The notes beneath the pieces are model-generated. The model was not told the DNA's origin. It ran no database searches and saw nothing but the letters and a program-made list of their open reading frames with translations. This document shows, piece by piece, positions 24,601 through 36,391 of a DNA stretch of 64,000 nt. The position numbers and the translations under genes were made by a program. Location: the NCBI GenBank assembly GCA_029255685.2, contig CM055320.2, forward strand, positions 12,634,614 through 12,698,613. The letters run 5' to 3'. Every line of letters starts with the position of its first letter. Within the stretch, counting starts at the first letter, position 1. Origin of the DNA: Silene conica. Taxonomy: Eukaryota; Streptophyta; Magnoliopsida; Caryophyllales; Caryophyllaceae.

Positions 24601-26450
24601 CTTGTTTGTCCAAAAACATTATTTCAGTTTCTGCGCTTGACAAACTCGGTTTTTCATTTGTAATAGAGAATAATAGCTGTATTTTCTCCTTACACAATAT
24701 GATTTATGGCAAGGCAGTTTGCATGAATGGAATTTATGTTTTAGATCAAACCACCGAAATATTGCATGTGAATAATAAGAAATTAAAGGTAGGTGACAAA
24801 GATCAAACTTACCTATGGCATTGTCGTATGGAACACATAAATGAGAAACGCGTAAAACAGCTCATACAGAATGGAGCTATCTCGCCCTTTTGATTTCGAA
24901 TCATATGGCACGTGTGAATCATGTCTCATCGGTAAGATGACTCGTATTTCCTTCAAAGGTGTTGGAATGCGCGCTGCCGACCTATTAGGACTCATACATA
25001 CGGACGTATGTGGCCCTATGTCGATCAACGCACGAGAAGGCTATAGGGACTTTCACGGATGATTTGAGTAGATATGGCTATGTCTACTTAATGAAGCACA
25101 AAAGTGAATCCTTTGACAAGTTCAAAGAATACCAGAATCGGGTACAGAACCAGCTGGGTAGAAAGATTAAAGCACTACGTTCTGATCGTGGTGGTGAGTA
25201 TCTTTCACACGAGTTTGATCAACACCTTAAAGACTGTGGCATCGTGCTACAGTTGACTCCACCTGGAACACCACAATTAAATGGTGTGTCCGAACGGAGA
25301 AATCGAACTTTACTTGATATGGTTCGATCCATGATGAGTCACACCATTGTGCCTGATTCATTGTGGGGCTATGCTCTTTTATCGGCCGCTCTAATACTTA
25401 ACCGAAGTCCGTCTAAAGCTGTTGACAAGTCTCCATACGAATTATGGAAGGGAACGGTCCCCAACTTGTCCTTTATTCGGGTTTGGGGCTGCGAGGCTTA
25501 TGTCAAGTGGAGACACGAGGATAAGCTCGGCCCGCGATCGGTCAAGACATACTTTATAGGTTATCCAAAGGGAACTTTTGGTCATTACTTCTACTCGCCA
25601 ACCGAACAACGTGTTTTTGTTGCGGCTAGTGCGACGTTCTTAGAGAAAGAATTTCTCGAGAACAAGTCGAGTAATAGAACCTTCGATTTATCAGAGGTTC
25701 AAGAACCAACTACCGAGCAACCATTGGAGGAAATAGTTCCTTCAACCGAGGCTGCGGTAGATATTCCTGAGGAACCTAGGAGGTCGGGAAGAGTCTCCAT
25801 TCCTCCGGACAGATACATTGGTATGGTCGAGGAACATGATATGGATGACGTCTTACTCCTAGAGGGTAATGAACCCTCAACCTATAAAGGTGCCATGACC
25901 AGTTCTGACTCAAAGCTATGGCTAGAAGCCATGCAATCCGAGATGGACTCCATGTATGAGAACAACGTGTGGGATCTTGTGGACCTACCTGCAAAGGTAC
26001 GCCCCCTTCAATGGAAATGGCTTTACAAAATAAAGCATGCCGTGGAAGGTAAACAAGACATCCATAGGGCAAGACTAGTTGCTAAAGGTTTCACCCAAGT
26101 GCCAGGCTTGCACTACGATGAGATCTTTGCACCCGTAGTCATGCTACGTTCCATTCGGATTATCTTAGCGATCGCCGCATTTCACGATTATGAAATATGG
26201 CAAATGGACGTTAAAACCGCCTTCTTAAACGGTTATTTGGAGGAAGAGTTGTACATGGTACAACCCGAGGGTTTTATTGATCCAGAACATCCTAAGAAAG
26301 TTTGCAAGCTTAAGCGTTCCATCTATGGACTTAAGCAAGCATCGCGGAGTTGGAATCATCGCTTCGACCAAGTGATAAAAGAGAATGGTTTCATTCGATC
26401 AGTCGAGGAACCATGTCTATATATCAAGTCGAGTGGGAGCAAAATTGTAT
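20621..26450 (+). mobile_element. Ty1/copia LTR retrotransposon, 3'-truncated, plus strand
   Basis: Second member of the same copia family in inverted orientation. The 5' LTR is 20621-21630 (1010 bp), the primer site TGGTATCAGAGCC is at 21633-21645, the leader is about 21.65-23.42 kb, gag about 23.42-24.14 kb, the zinc knuckle near 24.26 kb, protease near 24.4 kb, integrase about 24.9-25.5 kb, and reverse transcriptase begins about 25.9 kb. The element ends inside the reverse transcriptase region, so RNase H and a 3' LTR are missing. It is broken, with a few interruptions. Gag and pol are almost identical to the minus copy, but the LTR is clearly more diverged. Confidence 0.88.
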
Positions 26451-27440
26451 ACTTAAATAGGGATGTAATTAAATACTTAAATGCTAAATTATATCTACGA
26501 GCTACGGAATACAAACACATAAGAATATGAGCTAATGTAAAAAAGAATATAAGTTTAAGAGAATCACGAACTAAAAAATACGAGCACAAAACAATGCGAG
26601 TTATTAACCTAAGAATACGAGCTAATATAAAAAAGAATACAAACTATTAGGAGCTAATGTAAAAACAATACGATCTATTAAGAAAAGATGGGCTTTAAAA
26701 TACGAGCACAAATGAATACGAGCTAATGAAAAAACAATACGAGCTATTAACATAAGACGAGCTTTAAAATATGAGCACAAATGAATATATGCGAATATGA
26801 GATTAAAAGGATCACGGACATAAATATACAAGCACATAAGAATACAGCCTATTAATATGATAATACGAGCTAATATAAACAGAGTACGAAAACACGAGCT
26901 AATTGAAACACTTCTCGAGCTAAAAAAATAGAACCAAATTTGCAATACGTCAAATTTCATGATATAATAGGCACTTAAGATTATGAGGTATAATTAAAAG
27001 AATACGAGCTACAAAATACGAATATATAAGAAATATGAGCTAATGTAAAATGAATAAGAACTTAATAAGGGCACTATTAATGTAAGAATGCGAGCTAATA
27101 GAAATATTAAACTAAGAATACGAGCTAATGTAAAAAAATACGAGCTATTAAGATAACAATACGAGCTAATGTAAAAAAAAACATACGAGAGGATCAAGAA
27201 CTTACAAATATGAGTATATAAGAATACGGGTTAATACAATAAGAATATGAGTCAATGTAAGAAGCATACGGTCTAATAAGATAAGAATATGAGCTATTAA
27301 GATAAGAATACGAGCTAATGTAAAAGTTATACGGGCTAATAACATAAGAATACAAGCTATTAAGATAAGAATATGAGCTAAAGTAACAAGAATATGATCT
27401 ATGGTAAAAAAATACGAGTTAATATTAAAAGAATACGAGC
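26451..27440. repeat. 'aatacgagct' repeat field, right copy
   Basis: 26453-26948 repeats 11363-11856 almost exactly. It then reads on through 'aatac' into 'gtcaaatttcatg', the uninterrupted form of the site at which the copia LTR begins on the left. From 27000 to 27440 further degenerate 'aagaatacgagctaatgtaa' units follow. Confidence 0.75.
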
Positions 27441-27793
27441 TTCAACTATCTTCATATATTAGAAATATTGGATAAAAATTTCTTCAAGATGATGCTCAAA
27501 TAAAAAGTATAGAAATTATTATAAAAATACATGTGCTTAAAATAATATTTTGACAGTGATGCGTAATATGTAAGTGTATTTTCGAGCCATTGAATTGGTT
27601 GTACATGTTTCCGTTTCTATTGGAGTTTCATGCACTTTTAACGTTCCATGTTGTTTCGATGATGATACATATGATATTTAATTAGCCGTAAAAACAATCA
27701 TACTTAAATTATTCTTTATATATGCTTATTATACTAAGCATTTTTAGAAGATTAACTATTACGATAATTATTTTGAAATCATGTCAAGATATT

Positions 27794-27823
27794 ACCCGGG
27801 CAACGCCCGGGTATGAAATCTAG
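27794..27823 (+). mobile_element. Helitron 3' terminus
   Basis: An 8-bp stem (acccgggc at 27794-27801 with gcccgggt at 27805-27812) and a 3-base loop is followed by CTAG at 27820-27823 and T. It probably closes the element that holds the 'aatacgagct' repeats; its 5' end is not identified. Confidence 0.8.
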
Positions 27824-29577
27824 TATAAATATAAAAGAAGAATCGCTATGCATTAGGTTGGACACGTGTCGCATTCACGTTAAAAAATTTCCCGCTCAGA
27901 GCTTAAAATACTAAAATTATTATACTGCGTATCTTTTACTTGAGCAATATGTATATGTAAAATGTATTCTTAAAAGATTTGTCTTTTATATTACATTAAA
28001 AACTTACCCAAGTTACCCTTTATTGTATCTTTTATTTGACAATTCTTTTCGTATAAAAATATATTGCTCATCTTATATTTAAAATTTTATATACTCACAA
28101 AATTAATAATCAACTTTATTAGTTTGCAAAGTTGCACGGGAATGTATTTTGTTAACATTTCATCTATAATTTTTTTCTCACATAAGTGTTACATAATAGC
28201 ATTTAAAGGATATATATTTTATAAAATGAACACCAAAAGAAATTTTGCATGGTAAAATTAAGAAGGTGCGAAGTTAAAGTATTACATCTTAATTATATAT
28301 TTAAAATTATGTTGTCTAACTGATGATAAAATATATTTAACATTATATTAAGAGTTCATATATTTAACATTATATTAAGAATATTTGTTCATGTTAATAT
28401 ATATGCACTCTTAATATAATTATTAAGAAATATTATAGAGGAAAGTTAAATAGTTATATTACACATTTAAGATATTGTCTGAGTGTTAAATATATGGACC
28501 CTTAATATAATTATTTATATACTCCGTATTTTATAAGAAATGTTATAGAGCAAAGTTAAATATTTAAATCCCACGTTTAAGATATAATAACTCAATTCGA
28601 TCAAATACTCATGTTAATGTATTAATAAATTAATATATCTTTCTAAAGACCAATTGATGCGTGCATATAAAAATTAATTGGTAAAATATATTCTATCCCT
28701 ACTCAAATTAGATTTATATTTAAAATTTTGTTTCACATAAAAAATATCGAATGTTAATTTAACTTTTCGTACTTTATGATATATTAAGGGCTGTTAAAAT
28801 AATAATAGTTTCGCGTAAAAAGTATCGCATGTTACATAAAATATCATATGTATAAAAAATAGTCTATATTTGACTGATACTTGACAGTACATGGCAAACA
28901 CCATGTTTTATTTACAAAAAAAATAAGTTTGAAAGATGTAAAAAATGACCTGCAATCATAGTTAGATAAGTGAATTAAGATAGTTATGAATATACGTTGG
29001 GTTAATGTGTCCCTACGCGGCTACGCCATAACGATTATGTTCCCGTTTGACCATGGTTTTGTTTTGGACCCAGAATTAGGAATAAGTTTACAAGTAAAAA
29101 AGTGAATGAATGACGTACCAAACTCATCATGACTACAGTATATAATACTAGAACGGACATAGTTTATACATTTCTACTCCACAATTTATGTATTCTATCT
29201 TGAGATAGAAGTTAAGGGGCTCGAAGTAGTTATTTGGTGGTGGATGTATTATGCATAGACCTATCAAACGGGTCGCGACAAAAATACGGGTCGACTCATA
29301 CGGGTTATGGGTCTGTTTAGGTTTAGAATATGGGTCAAGAAAAATTTCTAACGTTTTTTTTAATTAAAATAGTTTTTTTAAGAAAAGTAAAAATATTTTT
29401 GAAATAATATTTTAATCATATTCAATTTACATTAGTATTTTGTGAAAACTAATCATAAATTTTTCCCAACTTATTAGCTTTGGCGTAGTGTAGCTAATAC
29501 ATACGCGATAAGGGAGTATCTTTTAATGACAATATTGTTGTATTAAAAAAAGAAAATAGATTATTTAAATATTTTAA
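27824..29577. other. AT-rich intergenic DNA
   Basis: No gene is seen. The beginning ('tataaatataaaagaagaa', then a cacgtgtc motif) looks like the sequence just inside a plant Helitron 5' end but lacks a clear A|TC junction. Near 29258-29340, 'gacctatcaaacgggtc' followed by repeated 'cgggt' resembles a common plant repeat also seen near 51118. Confidence 0.4.
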
Positions 29578-29639
29578 TCAATATATATATAATTAAAGGA
29601 GGCTTTTTTCGAGCGACGTGGTAGTCTCCAACTATTCAA

Positions 29640-29960
29640 AACTCTATTATATAAATAATAATTTATTTATAATTTTTCCATTAGAATTAGAAAATAAGAA
29701 AATAATAAATTAATTACAATTTATTTATAATTTTTCTATTAGAATTAGAAAATAATAAAATAATAAAATAAATACAATTATTCTATTAAAATTAGAAAAT
29801 TAGAAAATAGTTGATTAAACAATAATTTATTTATATTTTTCCAATTAGAATTAAAAAATAAGAAAATAATTAATTAATTATAATTTTTCTATTAGAATTA
29901 GAAAATGGTTGATTATTTATAAATTTCCTATTAGATTTAGAATAATATTATTATTTAAGA
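29640..29960. repeat. 'ttagaattagaaaataa' tandem repeat
   Basis: Five or so imperfect copies of 'aataatttatttataatttt' followed by 'ctattagaattagaaaata', spaced about 60 to 75 bp. Confidence 0.65.
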
Positions 29961-30217
29961 TTTGTATGCTAATTATATATGGTTATTAACTTTATTCAAT
30001 ATTTTAAATTAAATATGAAAATGGGAAATGAGTTAGAACATAATTGCTTATGCTTATTTACAAATTTGCTATTAGACTACGAACATTATTTTTTAATATT
30101 TACATACTTACTATTTAAGGCTATTAACTTTATTCAACCTTTAACCCAGTTTGTCTTCGTCTTAACATGAAAATGGGTCAAAAATAGTCTCATTTGGAGA
30201 TATTAGACAAATTTGTT

Positions 30218-30438
30218 TTTTTTTTTTTTTTTTTTTTTTTGATAAAGATGGGTTTAATCCCCCCGGGCCCATGCATTCCCGCACCACCACATGGACCATG
30301 TAAGCCACCCCCTTCGGGAGCTGCAGTGGCCAAGTGGTCATCGCCCCAGCTGGTAATCGAACCTGAGACCTCTCAACTCCTGCATTACTGCAAGCTTTAA
30401 GGTTTAACTCAGTTACCACTGGACTAACACCACTTGGT
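30218..30438 (-). mobile_element. tRNA-derived SINE (minus) with 15-bp target duplication
   Basis: On the minus strand it starts with aaccaagtggtg and shows a pol III A-box-like 'tagtccagtggtaactgag' and a B box 'ggttcgattacc'. Its body is related to plant tRNA-derived SINEs, and it ends in an A tail (poly-T on the plus strand). It is flanked by perfect 15-bp duplications TTAGACAAATTTGTT at 30203-30217 and 30439-30453. A second copy of the family is at 53287-53498. Confidence 0.85.
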
Positions 30439-30839
30439 TTAGACAAATTTGTTACTTTGTCTTATGCATTATATTTTTATCTTTTTCATACTACTTGACT
30501 CTTCTTAAATTTAAAATGAATACCCGTTTTAATTAAAGATTTGTGGAACTAATAAATGTAAGTACTTAATTAATTATTTCACATTATACGAAAGAAATGA
30601 GATAATTTCTTTAATTAAGTAACAACAGAAAATGAGACAAATGTCAAATATACTATACTTTAGGAGTATAAATATAAATATTAAAGACCACAATGATGAT
30701 TTAGATAGATCAACTGGAATAATTGTGTGGATGACATTTATTTTAAATGAGTATTGAAAGGTATTTTATAGACAACAAAATATTTTTTTCCTACATATTT
30801 TCACTTTATTCTTTATAGATAAGACATTGTTTTATATAG

Positions 30840-32290
30840 TGACGTATTTTTTACGAGGGTGGGGGTAGATAGCTTTTGAGCGAGGAGGTAAGTGTTTTAA
30901 GGGGTAGGGTTAGGCTCTGACGTTTAATAGTGTAATTTGAGTAGTACAACATAATCTCGATAGGCTGGGGTAATTCGGGGATACAGTTGATGATTTTGAT
31001 GATCAAGTTGGTTAGTTGGATTGTGAAGTTTCGATTTAATGAGCATAAATATATAACTATAAATATAAATAACAAAGGATACAACGACGTACGTGAGTCA
31101 CGCGGAATAACTGTGTTGGTGAGATGAAATTTAATTGTGTATTAGAAGGTATTTCATACAACAAAGTACTGAGAAATAAAAGGTGTTTCCGAGACGGATA
31201 GATTAAGCAGTAAAAAAATCAAAATTATATTTTATCATAATATTAGATTATTGTTTATTATAGTCCGTATTCCTTTTGTTCCTCCAAATTTTCAACTTGT
31301 TTTTTACAATAAAATATTGTCTTATAGGGTAGTGGTTGATTTTACATTAGATCTGTCGATTTTTTTTTTTTTAGGAATGGGAGTAGATAGGTCTCAAGGG
31401 ATGAAGTAAGTGTCTTGGGGGTAGGGTTACTCTCCGACGTTTAAGTATGATTTGAGTTGTACAAAAAAATGTCTATAGGTTATGGTTGTTCAGGGATACA
31501 GTTGATTCTGTTGGTCAAGTTGGTTACTTAGGGGTGAGAAGGGTACGAAGAATACTTGAATGGTATGGGAAAATGGTACGTACGTGTGTACTAAGGTTAT
31601 GATTAGAACAACTGAAAAATTAAGTAGATAAATTTTATTTCAAAGTTCTATTTTGTTCAAATAACAAAGGCATAAATACTGTAAAAATAGGTTAGAAATA
31701 TCTGAAGTTAACATGTATATATATACTCAATTTTGATTGTTATATGGTGAGGGCTTATTTTACATTAGATGTGTCTATGTTTTTTTTAGGGGTGGGGGTA
31801 GATAGGTCTCGAGGGAGGAGATATGTGTCTTATGGGGTAGGGTTACTCTCCGACGTTTAATAATGTGATTTGAGTAGTAAAAGTAAATGTCGGTAGGCTG
31901 AGGTTTCCAAGGATATATTTTACAACTGATTTTGATGGTTAAGTCGGTTAGGTGGGGGAGAAGGATACTCGACGGGTATGATTGTTCTCCGACGTTTACG
32001 AGTATGATTTAAGAGATAGAAAAATATATTCATATGTGGGGCTGAGGTTGTTCAAGGATAAGGATATGGTTATGGTTGATTCTGATGGGTTTAGTTGGTT
32101 AGTCAGGTGGAAATGGTTGGATATGGAAAATGTAACGTGAGATATTGATTGGACAAGGTAAATAGATAAATTAAATTTGAAAAGTGTATTATATAAAAAT
32201 AAGAAGTGATAAATAATATAAATATTGGCTAAAAACTTTTAGAATATCATGTGTATAAACTCAATTTTGTTTCTTTGTTAAAAATAAAAC
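30840..32290. repeat. Degenerate satellite-like repeat, left block
   Basis: Units start near 30855, 31376 and 31790 and share 'gtgggggtagatag', 'ggtagggttactctccgacg', 'tgatttgagtagtac' and 'ggttgttcagggatacagtt'. A partial unit follows near 31970. Spacing is about 400 to 520 bp. No coding signal. Confidence 0.65.
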
Positions 32291-32470
32291 TAAACAATCA
32301 AATGTTATACTCATCTAATCGAATGCACTCTTCGGTCGGAGCATAAATTTTAATGTTGAATGACTTTATTGAAGGGAACTAGTGTAGTCTTTACTAACAT
32401 GTTCAAAATTAGTCTTACTAATATTACTAAATAATATCATATTAATTTAGTTTAGTCGATCTTAATCTTA

Positions 32471-33621
32471 TGCATGCAAAAAGATATGCGGAACAATAAC
32501 GAAAAGGGGCTTACAAACGGTCCGAATGAGTGCTAGGACGATCCTCCACGGAGCAACCAAATTAGCTTGCCTCCTTTACGATGCACCCAAGACCTACCCT
32601 TAAACACCGAGACACGAGCACGAGCTAGGTGACGGAATCGGTAATCTTAAAACCGTGTACTAATAATAATATTAGTATACTACAAATATTATCTAAGTAA
32701 TATTTTAGAGGTAATTTTGTTTTCTTACTCTAGAAAACAAGTATGAGGATTAGCCTCTTATGTGATGATGAACACACATATATATAATGGGTTGGGAGGT
32801 GTATGTAGTGAATGTGGCGTGAGGTTTCCTCCAAAAAGAGGAATCACTTTGCTTTCTCCACTCACCATAATATATATGCATGCATACCTATTAATAGGTT
32901 CAAGACTACTCTTATGATTGTGTTTGTAAGACCATAATTTAAACAAATTTTGTTCTTCTCATAATCACAATCACACGCCATATATATTTATAAAATGGAC
33001 TTCCATTTTACAATTTGTAATTTGTACAATTGTATAATATGTAACATCCTATGTGACATAATTCAATTGTATTAATTTAAAATATATTTATCATATAAAT
33101 AATATTTCTAAATTAATTAAATCATATTTAACAAATTATTTTTAGTAATTCGTAATTACTGTCCCAACATATGGTTATCGTAATAATCGTCGATACGATA
33201 TATTAACAACGTTTGTTATAACCATGAACCATTCATTATATTAATTTCGATATTTCTAAAATACCGATTAATATTTGACAATTGACACATTTCAATTTCA
33301 AATATAAATCTTACTTTAAGATTTAACCTCTGAATTCTCGATATACGGTTTTAAGGATATCGATCAATCTGTATCCTATACTATTAATCAATATATATTT
33401 AAGGGGTCTGTCCTATAGGTGTGACCTAAAGAGATCAACTGACCACCACCGTCATACGACAGTAATGTCAAACTCTAGTCAGCCAATCATTACCGATTAA
33501 TGTTGGTCAGTTGACTAAATCAATATCGGATCGTCCCTTGCATATTCTTTTCATAAGATTTATGACAATGATTTTTATCACTGTCGTGATCGCACAATTG
33601 TTGAGGACACATTTCCCAACA
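32471..33621 (-). repeat. Solo LTR of a related copia family
   Basis: On the minus strand it begins TGTTGGGAAATGTGTCC at 33621 and shares with the copia LTRs above the segment around 'gtcacacctataggacag' and the 'ttatcgg...gttgatc' region upstream of it. No internal gag or pol is present on either side. The left boundary near 32471 is approximate and no clean 5-bp duplication was found. It is an old, single LTR that splits the surrounding tandem repeats. Confidence 0.55.
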
Positions 33622-33719
33622 TGTATAATGTTTGTTGTGCTATTAAATTATAAAATAAGAAAATAATAAAGTATTTACTATTTTTCTATTAGAACTAGAA
33701 TATAGTTGATTATTAAAAA

Positions 33720-34330
33720 AAAAGTTATTTACCACCTTCATGTTATAATTAAAAACAATATATTATTGAGGGTAGAAATGTTTTAGAGGTAGGGTTACTC
33801 TCTGATTTTTAATAGTGTATTTGAGTAGTGGACACAAATGCCGATAAGTTAGTATTATCCAGGCATACAGTTAGTTGATTTAAGTTGATTAGTTGGGTCA
33901 GAAGATATGACGAATGCCTAAATGGTGTGGAAAAAGGGTAGTAAGATAATGATTAGAAAAATTAAGAAAATAATTATAAGAATTTCATTCAGGATTATAT
34001 AATGCGGAAAAGACAAAAGCACATATCATAAAAAATAAGTCAAAAATCTCTTAAATATATATCATGTAAATATTCTCAATTTTGATTGTCTTATATGATG
34101 GGAGTTGACTTTACAATGGATGTGTCTATTTTTTAGAGGTAGAGTTATATAGGTGTTGAGGTCGAGGTAAGTGTTTTTAGGATAGAGTGACTTTCCGACA
34201 TTTAAGAGTGTGATTTGAGTAGTACAAGTAATTATAAATACATGTACGATGAGGTTGTTTAGTGACGCATATGGTCGATTCTGATAAAAATAAGTTAAAA
34301 ATCTCTAAAACATTATGTTTGTAAACTCAA
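33720..34330. repeat. Degenerate satellite-like repeat, right block
   Basis: Two more units (near 33770 and 34130) of the repeat seen at 30840-32290, with 'ggtagggttactctctga' and 'tgtgatttgagtagtacaag'. The two blocks were probably one array before the solo LTR inserted. Confidence 0.6.
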
Positions 34331-35128
34331 TTTTGTTTTTCTTTGTGAAACATAAAAATACATAATCAAACGTTAATAAATGTCATGCCAATAAAATATT
34401 ATTTATTTTTAACTAGGCTATTTTTTTTTTCTTGGTGATCGATTAAAAAAAATGTCATGATTTAAATTTTACACCAAACTCCAATATAACATCTCGGGTG
34501 TTGCATCCTCCATTCATTCCTTGTCACTTCTCTCCTACCTCATTTGTTAACTAAACACAAAATTGCATGTCTTTGTGTTTTCCCGTCAAGCACTTTTCAT
34601 TCAAACAAGGTCGATTTTGAAGGTAAAAGTTAAGTTTCTGTTAGATGGATGAACTTTTCAAAGGAAGAGCTAACTTTGAGGGATAAGTCTGGGTGTTTCG
34701 TGAACGAGGGATGACTTGAATATTTTAGGTGTGTATTGGAAACTAGAAGATGGGTGTCGATGATGAATTGGATGGTTGTTTGAGATAAGAATAAAGATGA
34801 CTCCATCGCATTTGGTGGTTAATTTCATGATAGGTTAGTAGGCGTGACTTTGGATTGTGGACGGTTTCATGCATGTGTTGTTCGAAGGGTAAGAGTAGTT
34901 GTTTAAAGAGTTCTTTCGTGTGGTATTGAAGATGATTGCGGCGAGTTGGGTGATTAGATGTATCTGTGATTTAATACGATGAACGTATGATATGTGTATA
35001 GATGATGGTAGCATTAATGACATAAATGAACGTAAACGAGCTAATTTATTACCAAAATATCACATTTATAAAACAAACAAATACGGTTTTTATAGCAAGA
35101 AAAAAAAGTATTATGATTATTTTTAGGG
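34331..35128. other. Non-coding filler inside the candidate Helitron
   Basis: No recognisable gene. Moderately AT-rich unique sequence with no repeats seen by eye. Confidence 0.4.
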
Positions 35129-35131
35129 TTA

Positions 35132-35481
35132 TTTCATAGGAATAATCTAAAATATACCTCATCTTCTCATATTAATCTTTAGTAACGATTAACTGAGAAA
35201 AATCCAACGTATGACCTCAATTATCTTTCATTGAACTTTGTCTATTTTTGAACTCTTATTTTCAATAAGCAAGCACGTCACCTTGACTTACTTTTTGTTT
35301 TTCCTTCTCTCTAGACAAAAAGTAAGTGAAGGTGGCGTGCTAACCTACCGATAATAAGAGTTTAAAAATAGTCAAAGTTCAGTGAAAGATAAATGGGGTT
35401 ATAAGTTGTATTTTTCTTATTTAATCGTTAGTATGGATTAATATGAGAAGATGGGACATAGTTTGGATTATTCCCATGAAA
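35132..35481. mobile_element. 350-bp foldback MITE with TTA duplication
   Basis: The two halves are imperfect inverted repeats of roughly 150 bp each (TTTCATAGGAATAATC at the left, GATTATTCCCATGAAA at the right), with a central CTTACTTTTTGT pair. TTA flanks both sides (35129-35131 and 35482-35484), the duplication made by PIF/Harbinger (Tourist-like) elements. It carries no gene. Confidence 0.7.
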
Positions 35482-35524
35482 TTACACAGTGACAAGTTTT
35501 ATGAATATACAGATACTTTAGTAT

Positions 35525-35552
35525 CCGTGCATCGCACAGGCAAAAAAACTAG
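35525..35552 (+). mobile_element. Helitron 3' terminus
   Basis: Hairpin 35525-35540 (one bulged A), then CTAG at 35549-35552 and T at 35553. See the candidate element starting at 29578. Confidence 0.75.
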
Positions 35553-35613
35553 TTATTATAATGATTAGAAAGAGTCATTTGCTCTAAACTATGAAAATTC
35601 GCTAATTAATAAT

Positions 35614-35680
35614 GGGGTAAGTAATAATTCTTTTGGGGGTTGCGAAAGGTTGTCGACGTTTTGCGAAAAATCGTCGACGT
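35614..35680 (+). repeat. Left terminal inverted repeat
   Basis: About 67 bp. It contains two GTCGACG palindromes separated by ttttgcgaaaaatc. It pairs with 40188-40258. Confidence 0.75.
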
Positions 35681-35987
35681 TTTTTTGAAAAAAGACAACT
35701 CTTGCCCTTTTCTCTCTCTCTCTCTCTCTACCTTTTATTCTCTGAAACAAAAACAACGTAAATTCCAAAAAAACGGTTTCAACATCGAACATCAACATCA
35801 TATAACGACAACGATTTAATGTCAAACGACGACAACGATTCATCGATAATAACTTTAATCTTAAATTTTTTTTTCAATTATTTTTTGTTGAATTACATGT
35901 TTAAGCCTTATACTTGAAATTAGGTTGAATTAATCGTAGAAGGCATAGAATAGACGATTTGAACTCAATCGAAATTTTGAATTAGAC

Positions 35988-36218
35988 TTGAAAAATGGCC
36001 GTCCTAGCGTGGAATGGACGGCAAAATTGGCCGTCCTAGCATGGTATGGACGTGAATAGTACACGTCCAAACCATGCATGGACGTTAATCCTGGACGTCC
36101 ATGCATGGTATGGACGTGAATAGTACACGTCCACACCATGTGTGGACGTGAATAGTACACGTCCATGCATGGTTTGGACGTGTACTATTCACGTCCATAC
36201 CATGCATGGACGGCCAAT
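35988..36218. repeat. Left subterminal array of ACGTCC/GGACGT palindromes
   Basis: Nested direct and inverted copies of GGACGTG and CACGTCC separated by 'aatagta' or 'atgcatgg' spacers, able to fold into long hairpins. They end about 175 bp upstream of the small gene's ATG, so they may be transposase-binding sites, promoter sites or both. Confidence 0.75.
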
Positions 36219-36391
36219 TTTCAAGTTATTGATTTGCATTGTAACCGTTGTGATTTCAAATTTCAAAATGTTACCGTTATAATTTCAAAATGTTACCGTT
36301 GTACTATGACTTCTTATAAATACTGCTTTTCATGTTGATTGTAATCGCAAAAACCACAATCTCATTCACTACTAAAATCAATACTTTTAAG

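Larger units (their letters stand above)
29578..35552 (+). mobile_element. Candidate non-autonomous Helitron
   Basis: The left end is A|TC at 29577-29579, followed by an AT run and 'attaaaggaggc', then 'gagcgacgtgg', a layout common just inside plant Helitron 5' ends. The right end is a bulged hairpin (35525-35540: ccgtgc, atc, gcacagg) followed by CTAG at 35549-35552 and T. The 5.98-kb interior has no Rep or helicase gene; it carries tandem repeats, a SINE, a solo LTR and a foldback MITE. The right end is solid. The pairing with this left end is inference. Confidence 0.5.

Noticed and set aside
26356-27197. Several minus-strand frames with repeated 'LARI' and 'SYF' words
   Set aside because: Translations of the 'aatacgagct' repeat, not genes.
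27819-27823. A Helitron 5' end (TC) overlapping the 27823 terminus
   Set aside because: The inside sequence looks right, but the A|TC junction would lie within the upstream element's own end and no restored CTAGT is found downstream.
30218-30438. Functional tRNA gene
   Set aside because: A and B boxes are present, but the cloverleaf is not complete, and the unit has an A tail and target duplication, so it is a SINE.
35605-35613. 9-bp target duplication for the PMD element
   Set aside because: attaataat on the left does not match atgtcattc on the right in any nearby register.
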